The notes beneath the pieces were generated by a model, which was not told the DNA's origin, did not search any database, and saw only the letters and a program-made list of their open reading frames with translations. Shown in pieces: positions 33,927 through 41,996 of a stretch of DNA of 48,853 nt; position 1 is the first letter of the stretch, and each line of letters starts with the position of its first letter. The DNA is from Synergistota bacterium. GTDB lineage: Bacteria > Synergistota > Synergistia > Synergistales > Synergistaceae. The DNA is taken from the NCBI GenBank assembly GCA_023450745.1, contig JAEXGR010000047.1:1-48853 (forward strand), written 5' to 3'. The position numbers were made by a program, and so were the translations under genes.

Positions 33927-36800
33927 TTAGAGCTGATTTTCCGCGGGCAGGCAGTACCGGCGCAGAGTATCGAGCAGCAGGGTGATTTCCAGCGGTTTGC
34001 CGATATGGGTGTTCATGCCGGCGGCCATGGCTTCCGCCACATCCTCTGCGAAGACGTCGGCGGTCATGGCGATGATCGGTATCGTGGCGGCCTCCGCGTG
34101 CGAGGACGCGCGTATCGCCTGTGTCGCGCGGTATCCGTCCATTTCCGGCATATGGACATCCATCAGGATGGCACGATACGTTCCGGCCGGCGCGGCGCAG
34201 AACGTCTCCACCGCCTCCCGGCCGTTCCAAGCTTCGTCGACGGCCAGGTTCCAAGAGGTCAGGATTGTTTTGGTGATTTCCATATTCATTTGATTGTCCT
34301 CTGCCAGCAAAACCCGCGCGCCGGCGAAATCCGGCGCGTCCGGCTCTTTGCCCGCGCCGGAAAGGTTGCCGGAGCAGTCCGATGCGGGAGGTTCCGCGCG
34401 TTCAAGCGTAAGGTCCACTTTAAAAGCTGAACCGGCGTCGACCTCGCTCTCCACGCTTATAGTGCCGCCCATCAGATCCACCAGGTTTTTGGTGATCGAG
34501 AGACCGAGCCCCGTGCCGCCGAAACGCCGTGAGATCGAGGCGTCGGCCTGCTCAAACGGCAGCCAGATGTTGTTCAGGAAATCCCGGCTCATGCCGATTC
34601 CGGTATCGGTGAGTTCAAAATGGAGGCGGGCCGTATGTTCGTCCGTTTCCCGCCGGCTGACCGCAAGCCGGATGCGGCCGCCTGGGGGAGTGAATTTTAC
34701 GGCGTTTGAGAGCAGATTGGTGAATATTTGCTTGATACGCATCTGGTCGCCGGCGAACCACTCCTCGGCCGGCATGTCAAAGACCGTCTTAAAATCAATC
34801 CCCCGCGCCTTGGCCTGCGGCAAGAACATGTCGGTCAAAGCGGAGACCATCTCTTTGAAGTTAAAGGGTTCATGGGCGATTTTGATCTTGCCGCTTTCGA
34901 TGGCGGACATGTCCAGCACGTCGTTGATGATTGTGAGCAAGTGCTGGGAGGCGATGTCGCTTTTTGAAAGACAGTCCAGCGCTTTCTGCGTCGTTTCTTC
35001 ACATTTTGCCCCGCTCTTCACTTCGGCCAGCTTGGCGCTGGAAATGGCGTTGTAGCCGATGATCGCGTTTAAGGGCGTCCTGATCTCATGGGACATGCGG
35101 GACATGAACGTGCTCTTGGCGAGATTCGCCTGTTCCGCGGAGGCGAGCGCCTCCTGCAGCTGCAAATTTTTCTCCCGCTCCCGCCGGCGCTTGCGGGTGA
35201 TGAAGACGACCATGATCAGCGCGAAGATCAGGACCAGCAGAAGCGCCACCATGGCGATGATCAATATCGGATTGTTGTAAAGCATCCAGACCAAAGACAT
35301 CGGCGGCGTGGTGTAGTTGGTATACTTGAGCACGATTTCCGCGATCGCGTCCTCGTTCATGCTGGCGGCCGCCTTTTCAATAATAGAGGCCAGCCGCGCG
35401 TCCGCGTCTTCACGCACGCCGATGGAAAAACCGGCGGTAAACCGCGGCATGACCACGCTCGTCAGGCGGTTGGTCTCATCGGAGAGGACCGCCTCGCGCG
35501 CCGTTTCCGTGTACAAATACAGCGCGTCATTCACCCCGTTCAACACCGCCTCGACACATTTGCTGACGGAATCATAACGGACAATCGTCTCTTCCTTGGC
35601 GGCCGCCGGGAGGTAGTGCGTTTCGATCAGACTGCCGCGCGCTACGGCAACGGACTTGACGGGGCCTTCGTGTCCCTTGCGCGTCACCCGGGAAACGTCG
35701 GTTGTATAGTAGGGGGCGATCAGCGTATACCCCAGCTTTTCGGCGTAGTTATAGTCAAAACGCGCCGCGAGGCGGAGGTCGACGCCTCTGTTGTCTATCA
35801 GCGCGCGGTATTCGGCGTCGCTTTTCGTCGCGATAAGCCGGTACTCAAGGCCCGTTCTCCGCAAAATCTCGGCGGCGATGTCATAGAGGATGCCGGCCGG
35901 CGCGTCGCCCTCGTAATAGGCGTAAGGCGGCATCTCCGGCGTGAGCGCCGCGCGCAGGACGGAACCGTCCGCGCGGCAAGCGGCGATAAAATCTCTTTCC
36001 TCGGGTGAGAAAAACACGCTGTCGCCCGAATCCACGGAATAATATTTATTATGCAGCGAGTCGTAAAGGCTGGGGTTGTAAAGGCTGATCTGCTCGAGGG
36101 CATAATCGATCTCCGCGAGCAGCGCGGCGTTTCCCCTCCGGACCATCGCGTGGACGTCCTGCATGGCGAACAGCTCCAACCGCCTGGTACCGGCGATGAT
36201 CCGCATATTGCTGGTGACGATGGCGTCCACTTCCGTGCCGCTTAAGATCGCGTTTTCCAGCTCGCCGCTGGTCTTATAATATACCGGCTTGTAGGTGAAG
36301 CCCTTTTCCTTGGCAAAAGCCGCCGTGCTGGCAATCTGTGAAGCATTTTCAATAAAGCCGACGCGCATGCCGTTATAGCTGTCGTACTGGCCGGCGACAT
36401 ACGGCGACTCGCCCGCCTTGACCATCAGGCAGGCGCCTGACTGGGAAACGGGCCGCTTGGAAAAATCGTAGACCTTTATGCGCGCGGGCGTTTTGACGGC
36501 GCTGATGACCATGTCGATCTCGCCGTCGCGCAGCATTTGCTGGATATCGGCCCATCCCTTGTCGTAGCCGATATACCTGTAGGTCCAGTTGGTATACAGC
36601 TTCATCGCCTGCAGAACCTCGTAGCCGTAGCCGCTGCGGCTGCCGTCCTCGTTCATGACGTTGTAGCCCTCTATATGATAATATCCGACGCGGACGGCCC
36701 TCGTTTCCACGCTTCCCAGCGCCGAAGCGGGCAAAACGCCGCCCAACACCAGCAAAAGCGCGGTTAATAGAGACAGAGCTTGTTGATAGGATCTTCGCAT
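33927..36800 (-). CDS. Hybrid sensor histidine kinase with two periplasmic solute-binding domains (BvgS/EvgS-like)
   Basis: A 957-residue inner-membrane sensor. Signal helix at 8-30; two tandem SBP_bac_3 domains in the periplasm (about 35-255 with VRVGYYHIEGYNVMNEDGS, and about 270-490); one membrane helix near 510-535; a kinase core with phosphorylated His 571 (SRMSHEIRTPLNAIIGY), ATP-binding boxes (TNLLSNAVKFTPPGG, GTGLGLSITKNLV); and a C-terminal receiver with Asp 881 (ILMDVHMPEMDGY). Unlike BvgS it lacks an HPt domain, and no response regulator is nearby. ATG 36800 has GGAGG seven bases upstream. The ligand is likely an amino acid or small acid; target unknown. Confidence 0.93.
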   Translation of the reverse strand: MRRSYQQALSLLTALLLVLGGVLPASALGSVETRAVRVGYYHIEGYNVMNEDGSRSGYGYEVLQAMKLYTNWTYRYIGYDKGWADIQQMLRDGEIDMVISAVKTPARIKVYDFSKRPVSQSGACLMVKAGESPYVAGQYDSYNGMRVGFIENASQIASTAAFAKEKGFTYKPVYYKTSGELENAILSGTEVDAIVTSNMRIIAGTRRLELFAMQDVHAMVRRGNAALLAEIDYALEQISLYNPSLYDSLHNKYYSVDSGDSVFFSPEERDFIAACRADGSVLRAALTPEMPPYAYYEGDAPAGILYDIAAEILRRTGLEYRLIATKSDAEYRALIDNRGVDLRLAARFDYNYAEKLGYTLIAPYYTTDVSRVTRKGHEGPVKSVAVARGSLIETHYLPAAAKEETIVRYDSVSKCVEAVLNGVNDALYLYTETAREAVLSDETNRLTSVVMPRFTAGFSIGVREDADARLASIIEKAAASMNEDAIAEIVLKYTNYTTPPMSLVWMLYNNPILIIAMVALLLVLIFALIMVVFITRKRRREREKNLQLQEALASAEQANLAKSTFMSRMSHEIRTPLNAIIGYNAISSAKLAEVKSGAKCEETTQKALDCLSKSDIASQHLLTIINDVLDMSAIESGKIKIAHEPFNFKEMVSALTDMFLPQAKARGIDFKTVFDMPAEEWFAGDQMRIKQIFTNLLSNAVKFTPPGGRIRLAVSRRETDEHTARLHFELTDTGIGMSRDFLNNIWLPFEQADASISRRFGGTGLGLSITKNLVDLMGGTISVESEVDAGSAFKVDLTLERAEPPASDCSGNLSGAGKEPDAPDFAGARVLLAEDNQMNMEITKTILTSWNLAVDEAWNGREAVETFCAAPAGTYRAILMDVHMPEMDGYRATQAIRASSHAEAATIPIIAMTADVFAEDVAEAMAAGMNTHIGKPLEITLLLDTLRRYCLPAENQL

Positions 36801-37195
36801 CAGGCGTCCTCCCCGCAAAAAACAAATACCTCCGCCGGCCAGCCGGTATGAAGATCGGCGGCTCCGTCCTTCATGAGCCGTTTTCGTGCCGCAGGCAACA
36901 TATATAAGCTCCCTTTATGCGCGCGCCCGTTCTGCCTAACGTTAGAAAACGCGCGCCCGCAGTGCAATTGAATTATGAAAAATACGAGACAATTTTAACG
37001 TATTTAACGGCTGATTTCAACGTACATTTATTAAAATATATGAAGAAAAATAGCGGTTCAAAACAGGCCGCGGGGCGGCCAGGTGAAAAATTGCCCGTCG
37101 CGCCGGGGAAACCGCCCGGTGAGAAAATGGTTTTGGGGCGGCTGCGCGCGGGGAAAAAATAATCAAAAAATTTTTATGAAAATTTCAAGAAATAC
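36801..37195. other. 395-base intergenic region, no gene seen
   Basis: Lies between the divergent kinase and permease genes. An 81-codon plus-strand frame (36917-37162) has no ribosome site or family features. AT-rich patches near 36900 and 37000 may hold the kinase promoter, which I could not define. Confidence 0.45.
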
Positions 37196-37224
37196 TGAAT
37201 TTTTTTGAGATTATAGTGTATAAT
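37196..37224 (+). promoter_or_regulatory. Promoter for the NCS2 permease leader
   Basis: A perfect TATAAT at 37219-37224 with TGAATT 17 bases upstream (37196-37201). Transcription would begin near 37231, leaving about 170 bases of leader before the permease start. Confidence 0.6.
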
Positions 37225-37230
37225 GAGGGC

Positions 37231-37399
37231 GTCGAAAATAAAGAAAGAGCCACGAGGAAGATCATGGACTGCCGCGTTTGCGCAACCGCGAGGGCAGGCG
37301 GTCTTACTGTTGCCTGTTTTTCCAAAAAGGCCATCAAGGTCCGGTGAAATGTATTTATCTGTTCCGCAAATATAATCTGTGAGAAGGGATTTGAAAGAC
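37231..37399 (+). promoter_or_regulatory. Attenuator-like leader, possible riboswitch, before the NCS2 permease
   Basis: The leader can form an upstream helix GACTGCC (37267-37273) with GGCGGTC (37298-37304), which overlaps the 5-prime arm of a terminator (37295-37321). The two are mutually exclusive, the layout of a transcription attenuator. It does not match the purine riboswitch consensus or others that I know by sight. A ligand such as xanthine, uracil or a related purine is suggested only by the downstream gene. Confidence 0.5.
37295..37321 (+). terminator. Leader terminator before the NCS2 permease
   Basis: CAGGC (37295-37299) pairs with GCCTG (37312-37316), extended by wobble pairs, and is followed by five T. 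It ends 79 bases before the permease ATG, in the right place for regulated termination. Confidence 0.55.
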
Positions 37400-38713
37400 A
37401 TGTCACAATCAACGCGCAAGATCCTCTTTGAGCTTCACGGCATCCCGAAAATTACCGAAGCCCTGCCCCTTGCGATGCAGCACGTCGTGGCGATGATCGT
37501 CGGCTGTATCACGCCCGCCATCTTAATCAGCGCGGTGGCGCACGTTTCGCACGAAGACACGATGCTGCTGATCCAGGCTTCGCTCGTTACGGCGGCGATC
37601 GCCACCTTTATTCAGCTCTATCCGCTCGCGGGACGCGTCGGCGCGGGGCTCCCCGTCATCATGGGCGTCAGTTTCGCCTATGTGCCGGTTCTGGTCGCGA
37701 TTGGGGGGGCGCTGGGGCTGCCCGCCATTCTCGGCGCGCAGATCGTCGGCGGTTTCGCGGCGATCATCGTCGGAATCTTCATCCGCAGGCTCCGGCCCCT
37801 CTTTCCGCCGCTTGTCTCCGGCACCGTCGTCTTTACAATCGGGCTCTCGCTTTACCCGGTCGCCGTCCGTTACATGGCGGGAGGCGCGGGGGCCCCGGAA
37901 TTTGGCTCCGCGCTCAACTGGGGCGTGGCGCTCTTCACGCTGGGCGCCGTGAGCTTCTTCTCCTTCTTCACCAAGGGTTTCACCAAACTGGCGGCCGTCC
38001 TGCTGGGCATGGCGGCGGGGTATATCGTAGCGGCCTGTCTGGGCATGGTCTCCCTTGAGAGTATCGTTGAGAGCCAGTGGTTCCAGCTTCCGCGGGTGGC
38101 CCACTTCAAGATAGAATTCCACGCCACCGCCGTCGTCTCCATGGTTATCATGTATGTCGTGAACTCCATTCAGGCGGTCGGCGACATCTCGGCGACCACG
38201 GCCGGCGCGATGGACAGAGAGCCGGGCGACAACGAGCTCGCCGGCGGCATTATGGGCAACGGCCTTTCGAGCGTCCTCTCCGCCTTCATCGGCGGCCTTC
38301 CCACGGCCACCTTCAGCCAGAACGTCGGTATCGTGACGGTAACGAGAGTGGTAAACAAATTTGTCATTGCGCTCGCCGCGGTGATCATCCTCATGGCGGG
38401 GCTGATTCCGAAATTCGCCGCCCTTCTTACGACCATCCCGCTCGCGGTGCTGGGGGGCGCGACGCTGACGGTCTTCGCCGCGATTACGATGACCGGTATG
38501 AAGCTTCTGCTCTCCGCGAAGCTCACGCCGCGCAACAGCGCCGTCGTCGGCATCTCCGTCGCGCTGGGAGTCGGCATCTCGCAGGTGGCGAACGCGCTTG
38601 GCGGCCCGGGGATGCCGTCATGGGCGCAGGAGATATTCGGCTCGTCGTCGGTCATCATAGCGACGCTGATGGCGGTCGTCCTCAATCAGGCGATTCCCGA
38701 CGAGCGGAAATAA
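37400..38713 (+). CDS. NCS2 family nucleobase (uracil/xanthine-type) permease
   Basis: A 437-residue inner-membrane symporter of the nucleobase-ascorbate family with 12-14 helices. Typical motifs: LPLAMQHVVAMIVGCITPAI near residue 24, FPPLVSGTVVFTIGLSL near 138, VVNSIQAVGDISATT near 255, and the NCS2 signature QNVGIVTVTRV near 307. It probably imports a purine base such as xanthine or uric acid; uracil cannot be excluded. I use ATG 37400 with AAGGGA some ten bases upstream rather than GTG 37379. Expression is probably controlled by the leader RNA at 37231. Monocistronic. Confidence 0.9.
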   Translation: MSQSTRKILFELHGIPKITEALPLAMQHVVAMIVGCITPAILISAVAHVSHEDTMLLIQASLVTAAIATFIQLYPLAGRVGAGLPVIMGVSFAYVPVLVAIGGALGLPAILGAQIVGGFAAIIVGIFIRRLRPLFPPLVSGTVVFTIGLSLYPVAVRYMAGGAGAPEFGSALNWGVALFTLGAVSFFSFFTKGFTKLAAVLLGMAAGYIVAACLGMVSLESIVESQWFQLPRVAHFKIEFHATAVVSMVIMYVVNSIQAVGDISATTAGAMDREPGDNELAGGIMGNGLSSVLSAFIGGLPTATFSQNVGIVTVTRVVNKFVIALAAVIILMAGLIPKFAALLTTIPLAVLGGATLTVFAAITMTGMKLLLSAKLTPRNSAVVGISVALGVGISQVANALGGPGMPSWAQEIFGSSSVIIATLMAVVLNQAIPDERK

Positions 38714-38886
38714 AAGCCATCCTGCTGAGATACGACCGTTCCTCTGTGGCCTCCGCCGTTTTCCGGCGGGGGCCGTTCGTTTGCCCCGGCCGGAAAAGCG
38801 TATTTTACCTGATTCTCTTTTCCGGCAATAGTCATATTATCGTGGAACAGATCATGAGCTTTTCTGAAAAGGGGTGCGCTGCGATC

Positions 38887-39666
38887 ATGAACAATCTGAT
38901 CAATAGAATACGGCGCCGCGGTTATATCCTCGGAATATATGCGGCGGCGCTGCTTCTTTTCCCCGCGCTCATTATGGCGGACGACGCAAAACCTTATCAG
39001 CGGGCGTTCTCCTTATTTTGCCACGATTTTTCCGCCGTTCCTCAGTCACGTTTTGCCGAAATGAGCGGCGATGTGTTCAGCGCCGAATACGAGCGGCTCA
39101 GGAAAGAACTTGAAGAATGCTACAGCGACTGCTATGCGGGGCTGGACGAATACGGGCGGAAAGAGCTCTTTGAAAGCGAAGTTTTTTGGGAAAAATATTT
39201 TGGCAGCTATGAGCGGAACGTCCGCGGCGTGCTCGACCGCCCGCTGCTGATATACGCCGGCGGCGCCGACAGCCCGGTGATCACCAATATATATCGGGAG
39301 ATAATCACGGACATCCTGAAATGGCGCATAGACGACCTGAAACGATGGCAGAAAGGCGCGTACCGCACCAATCCCGGCAGTATGGAGGCCGTTAAAATGA
39401 AGCTTTACGCTGAACGCCGCCGCTACGCCGAACTGAAAAGCGACGCGGTCCTGCTGCGGTATATCCTCTACCATTACGACAGAAGAAATATGGATAAGGT
39501 CGCCAACACCTTTGGAGAAAAGAAGCTGGAATTTCTCGAAAGCCGGACAAGCGACGAGCGAACGTTGCTCTGCGAGCGGCTGGAGATGCGGGCGCGCGGG
39601 AACCGCGTGCTTGAGATGATCGCGGCCGGCCTGCGCGGCATCGCCCCCGTCGCGAGGCGGCAATAG
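38887..39666 (+). CDS. Secreted protein of unknown function
   Basis: I do not recognise this 259-residue protein. It has a clear Sec signal (basic NRIRRRG, then YILGIYAAALLLFPALIMA, cleavage near residue 31) and a soluble, mostly helical and highly charged remainder rich in Arg, Glu and Tyr, with two cysteines near residues 44 and 80. It has no membrane anchor or lipobox. The start is uncertain: ATG 38887 gives a normal signal peptide, ATG 38854 adds 11 residues; neither has a strong ribosome site. The frame further upstream is a shadow of the permease gene. It converges on an orphan cobalamin riboswitch on the other strand. Confidence 0.7.
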   Translation: MNNLINRIRRRGYILGIYAAALLLFPALIMADDAKPYQRAFSLFCHDFSAVPQSRFAEMSGDVFSAEYERLRKELEECYSDCYAGLDEYGRKELFESEVFWEKYFGSYERNVRGVLDRPLLIYAGGADSPVITNIYREIITDILKWRIDDLKRWQKGAYRTNPGSMEAVKMKLYAERRRYAELKSDAVLLRYILYHYDRRNMDKVANTFGEKKLEFLESRTSDERTLLCERLEMRARGNRVLEMIAAGLRGIAPVARRQ

Positions 39667-39940
39667 ACAGGCCGCCGGCGCGCGGGGTTTCTTTGAAGCG
39701 CCAATTTAAACATCCGCACACGTTCCCCAATTTCAAACATATATTTGCATAATCTTACCGATACTGCCCCGTTTGTCTGATGAACAAACCGCGCGGCGGG
39801 GCTGACGCGGCGTCCAGCGGCTCTAAAGCCGCGGGCGCGGCAAGACGCCCGGCGCGAATAAGCCTGCGGACGTATAAACCGGGCCGCCGTCGATTCATGC
39901 CTGTAGCCCGCTGGCGGCGCGCCCCGCCCGTCATATAAAG

Positions 39941-39970
39941 CCCCTAAGAGGCAAGGGGGCCTCTTAGGGG
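39941..39970. terminator. Strong hairpin, possible bidirectional terminator
   Basis: A perfect 12-base-pair stem (39941-39952 with 39959-39970) with a 6-base loop. On the minus strand it is followed by CTTTATAT, so it could end a transcript coming from the cobalamin riboswitch at 40236. The rest of 39667-40168 holds no credible gene on either strand. Confidence 0.6.
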
Positions 39971-40168
39971 TTCACGGGGAGAACTATGCCCTGAGCGGCG
40001 TCATGCTGCGCCGCCCGGGCGTGAGGAATGGCTTATTTTTTGTTTCTTCTCCGCGCCAGCGCCGTCGGTCTTTGCCTGGAGGCTCGTCTTTTCGGAGAAC
40101 TATCATTTGAACTACGGGGCCGGCGCGGGCCTGCCGTATACTTCACCGTGCGGTCATGATCAGAGGGC

Positions 40169-40200
40169 AAAAAAATAGAGAACCAAGCGAACGGTTCTCT
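40169..40200 (-). terminator. Expression-platform terminator of the orphan cobalamin riboswitch
   Basis: On the minus strand an 8-base-pair perfect stem (40193-40200 with 40177-40184) is followed by A and seven T. It lies 36 bases behind the aptamer, as expected for a transcription-controlling riboswitch. Confidence 0.75.
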
Positions 40201-40235
40201 TCACATTTAAATACACACGGCAAAAAACCGTGCCT

Positions 40236-40495
40236 GTCAAAAGACAGCCGTTCCGCGCCCTCTGCGCTTCACTTGCTTACATCTCATACGGCAGGTCTCC
40301 CGACTTTCGGTCATCCTCAGCAGAGCGTAAAACTTTGCTCCGCGTAAACGATTCACACAAATCACATATACGATTCGGCTCTTCGCTTACCCCGCGCCTT
40401 CTCGCCTTGCGGCAATGGCATGATGCGGTTTCGTCCCGATTACGGTGGCAGGGGCCGTTCCGGCTTTTAACCGGATTCCCTTACTCCGCAGAAAC
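40236..40495 (-). promoter_or_regulatory. Cobalamin riboswitch without a downstream gene
   Basis: On the minus strand the conserved B12-element parts appear in order: GGGAATCCGG, GGCCCCTGCCACCGTAATCGGG, a variable middle, GGATGACCGAAAGTCGGGAGACCTGCC (the B12 box, read in two pieces), and a GCGC-AGAGG-GCGC hairpin whose loop can pair with the CCCCT of the multi-loop. A terminator follows at 40169. Nothing that looks like a gene lies behind it on this strand before the convergent gene ending at 39666. I see no good promoter upstream, so it may be decaying. Confidence 0.88.
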
Positions 40496-40724
40496 AGATA
40501 TTCAATTTTTATGAAGCCTGACTGCATGCTTCAGAGCGAAGTATAACATGCGAATTGTTCCTGTCAAGATGAAATATTTCATCCGCCAGGGCGACAGCAT
40601 TTACTTTTTGTGGAGCAAGAAAAATTTGTGGGTCAAGAGCTGCCTTGAGCATCGATTTTTTCTTGCTTCGACGGTCGTGTCCGCTCGATACCGTGCGGGA
40701 ACCAAAGGGCAAGAAACAAGATAT

Positions 40725-40852
40725 GGCGGGCTTAAAATCAAGGTCAAGGTCAACACTCCTTCCGACCCGGCGGAAAGCCGCCGCCGGCCCACCTTCCTCA
40801 AAGAGGAAGGCAAAAAGATAAAGACCAGTTCAGCACAAGGTTTATGCCCCTT
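40725..40852 (+). repeat. 128-base direct repeat, copy 1 (REP-like)
   Basis: Repeated at 40973-41100 with roughly nine differences. It contains two hairpins: GGCGG/CCGCC and CCTTCCTC-aaa-GAGGAAGG. A related core lies at 25779-25833. Noncoding. Confidence 0.8.
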
Positions 40853-40972
40853 AGCCGCCGGCCTTGTTTTCGGCTCCCTCGCGAGAGGGCTCCGGCCGCA
40901 GGCCTGTGGAGGCGTTGAGACCTCCATCAACAGTACAGGCACGCTTGTCTTTAGCGATATGCGAAGTAACAC

Positions 40973-41100
40973 GGCGGGTTTAAAATCAAGGTCAAGATCA
41001 ACACTCCTTCCGACCCGGCGGAAAACCGCCGCCGGTCCACCTTCCTCAAAGGGGAAGGCAAAAAGATAAAGACCAACTCAACACAAGGTTTATGCTCCTT
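40973..41100 (+). repeat. 128-base direct repeat, copy 2 (REP-like)
   Basis: Second copy of the element at 40725, 120 bases further on. Between the copies is GC-rich sequence with another palindrome (GGCTCCCTC-gcga-GAGGGCTCC near 40875). No gene is credible in 40496-41256. Confidence 0.8.
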
Positions 41101-41256
41101 GTAACCCCAGCCGCTTAAAAACGAAGCCAGTTTTCACAGGCGGACACACGCAGAACGTCCGTTTTAACGGGCGAAAAAATATTTTTCCGCGCCGTTTGTA
41201 AAAACGCCGCTTCCGCCACACTATTATTGTTATCAAACACGAAAGGAGGAATGCAA

Positions 41257-41475
41257 ATGGCAAGCATTAAGCACCTGACCTCGGCCCTGCGCCTGACGCT
41301 CTCCCTCGGCACCGTTGACGGCAAGAGCGTCACCAAGACGGTTTCCGTCTCGAAGCTCGGCGCGGCGGCCGGCGCGGCAGCCCTGAGCGCGCTTGTGGGC
41401 GCGCTCGGCGACCTGCTCGAGTATCCCGTCGCTTCGGTGAAGAAATACGACACCGGATTGCTCGAGAGCGAGTAG
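41257..41475 (+). CDS. DUF1659 family small protein
   Basis: A 72-residue protein that opens with basic SIKHLTSALRLTL, followed by DGKSVTKTVSVSKL and a small-residue-rich stretch. This is the plan of DUF1659 proteins as I recall them; their role is unknown. AAAGGAGG lies seven bases before ATG 41257, a very strong site, so expression may be high. It is followed 43 bases later by a DUF2922 protein, the usual pairing in Firmicutes, and then by YvrJ, an M15 peptidase and a sigma factor. It has no signal peptide. Confidence 0.8.
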   Translation: MASIKHLTSALRLTLSLGTVDGKSVTKTVSVSKLGAAAGAAALSALVGALGDLLEYPVASVKKYDTGLLESE

Positions 41476-41518
41476 CGAAAAGAAAAGAGAGGACGACGAA
41501 AGGAGATGAAACAAAACA

Positions 41519-41749
41519 ATGAAGACGATCCGTATGAAATTCATCACTGAAGCGGGCAAAAACTTTTACGTGAGCATGGACTACGCCTCCCCCGAGCTTT
41601 CCGGCGCGGCGGGCGCGGCGAAGGTTCAGGCCGCGGCTGACCTCATCCTTGAGCAGCAGCCCTTTGCCGTAACCCTCGTATCCTGCGAGTCGGCGGAGCT
41701 CATCGAGCGCACCGCGACCGCGATTGAGCTCACCGAGGCCGGCGCGTAA
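41519..41749 (+). CDS. DUF2922 family small protein
   Basis: A 76-residue protein with the DUF2922 layout: KTIRMKFITEAGKNFYVSMDYASPEL, a helix with AAADLILEQQPF, and a closing LIERTATAIELTEA strand. The function is unknown. It is usually found next to DUF1659, and both may fold as small beta-rich partners. AAAGGAG lies twelve bases before ATG, somewhat far. A hairpin follows at 41763, so DUF1659 and DUF2922 may form their own short transcript, apart from the YvrJ-sigma part. Confidence 0.82.
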   Translation: MKTIRMKFITEAGKNFYVSMDYASPELSGAAGAAKVQAAADLILEQQPFAVTLVSCESAELIERTATAIELTEAGA

Positions 41750-41762
41750 GCCGGAAGACGCG

Positions 41763-41793
41763 AGGCGGAGGGGAGCCCCCCTCCCTTCCGCCT
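41763..41793 (+). terminator. Hairpin after DUF2922
   Basis: AGGCGGA(g)GGGAG pairs with CTCCC(t)TCCGCCT, followed by TTTCGG. It separates the two halves of the cassette. A 12-base near-repeat (CGGAAGACGCG) flanks it on both sides. Confidence 0.5.
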
Positions 41794-41830
41794 TTCGGAA
41801 GACGCGCGTACCACGAGCTAGAAACAAAAA

Positions 41831-41856
41831 GTATATATTGGCCCTTGAATATATAC
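41831..41856 (+). promoter_or_regulatory. Palindrome overlapping the yvrJ promoter
   Basis: Perfect 9-base inverted repeat GTATATATT / AATATATAC with an 8-base gap. Its right arm overlaps the proposed -35 box at 41845, a layout typical of an operator for a repressor or activator. Confidence 0.5.
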
Positions 41857-41873
41857 AGAATATTTGATATCAT
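41845..41873 (+). promoter_or_regulatory. Promoter for yvrJ-M15-sigma
   Basis: TTGAAT (41845-41850), 17-base spacer, TATCAT (41868-41873). It is about 120 bases before the YvrJ start. It might be read by the housekeeping sigma or, less likely, by the sigma factor encoded here. Confidence 0.5.
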
Positions 41874-41996
41874 ACCGTTAAAGCAGGTGATCAAAAACAA
41901 ACCCCCGTAGAATAAAATGGCGCATAATCCTTGAGCTGCTAGGGCGTTTCATCGCCCATGCCCTGAATGTGAAAAGAGAGAGGAGGCGGTAAAAAA

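Noticed and set aside
36917..37162. 81-codon plus-strand frame
   Set aside because: No ribosome site, biased composition, and it ends before the permease promoter.
37231..37399. Purine (guanine/adenine) riboswitch
   Set aside because: The conserved TATA-flanked P1 and the two loop motifs of that class are not present.
38077..38853. Upstream extension of the secreted unknown protein
   Set aside because: It overlaps the NCS2 permease in another frame and is Arg-rich shadow sequence.
40548..41069. 173-codon plus-strand frame
   Set aside because: It runs through both copies of the noncoding repeat and has no ribosome site or family features.
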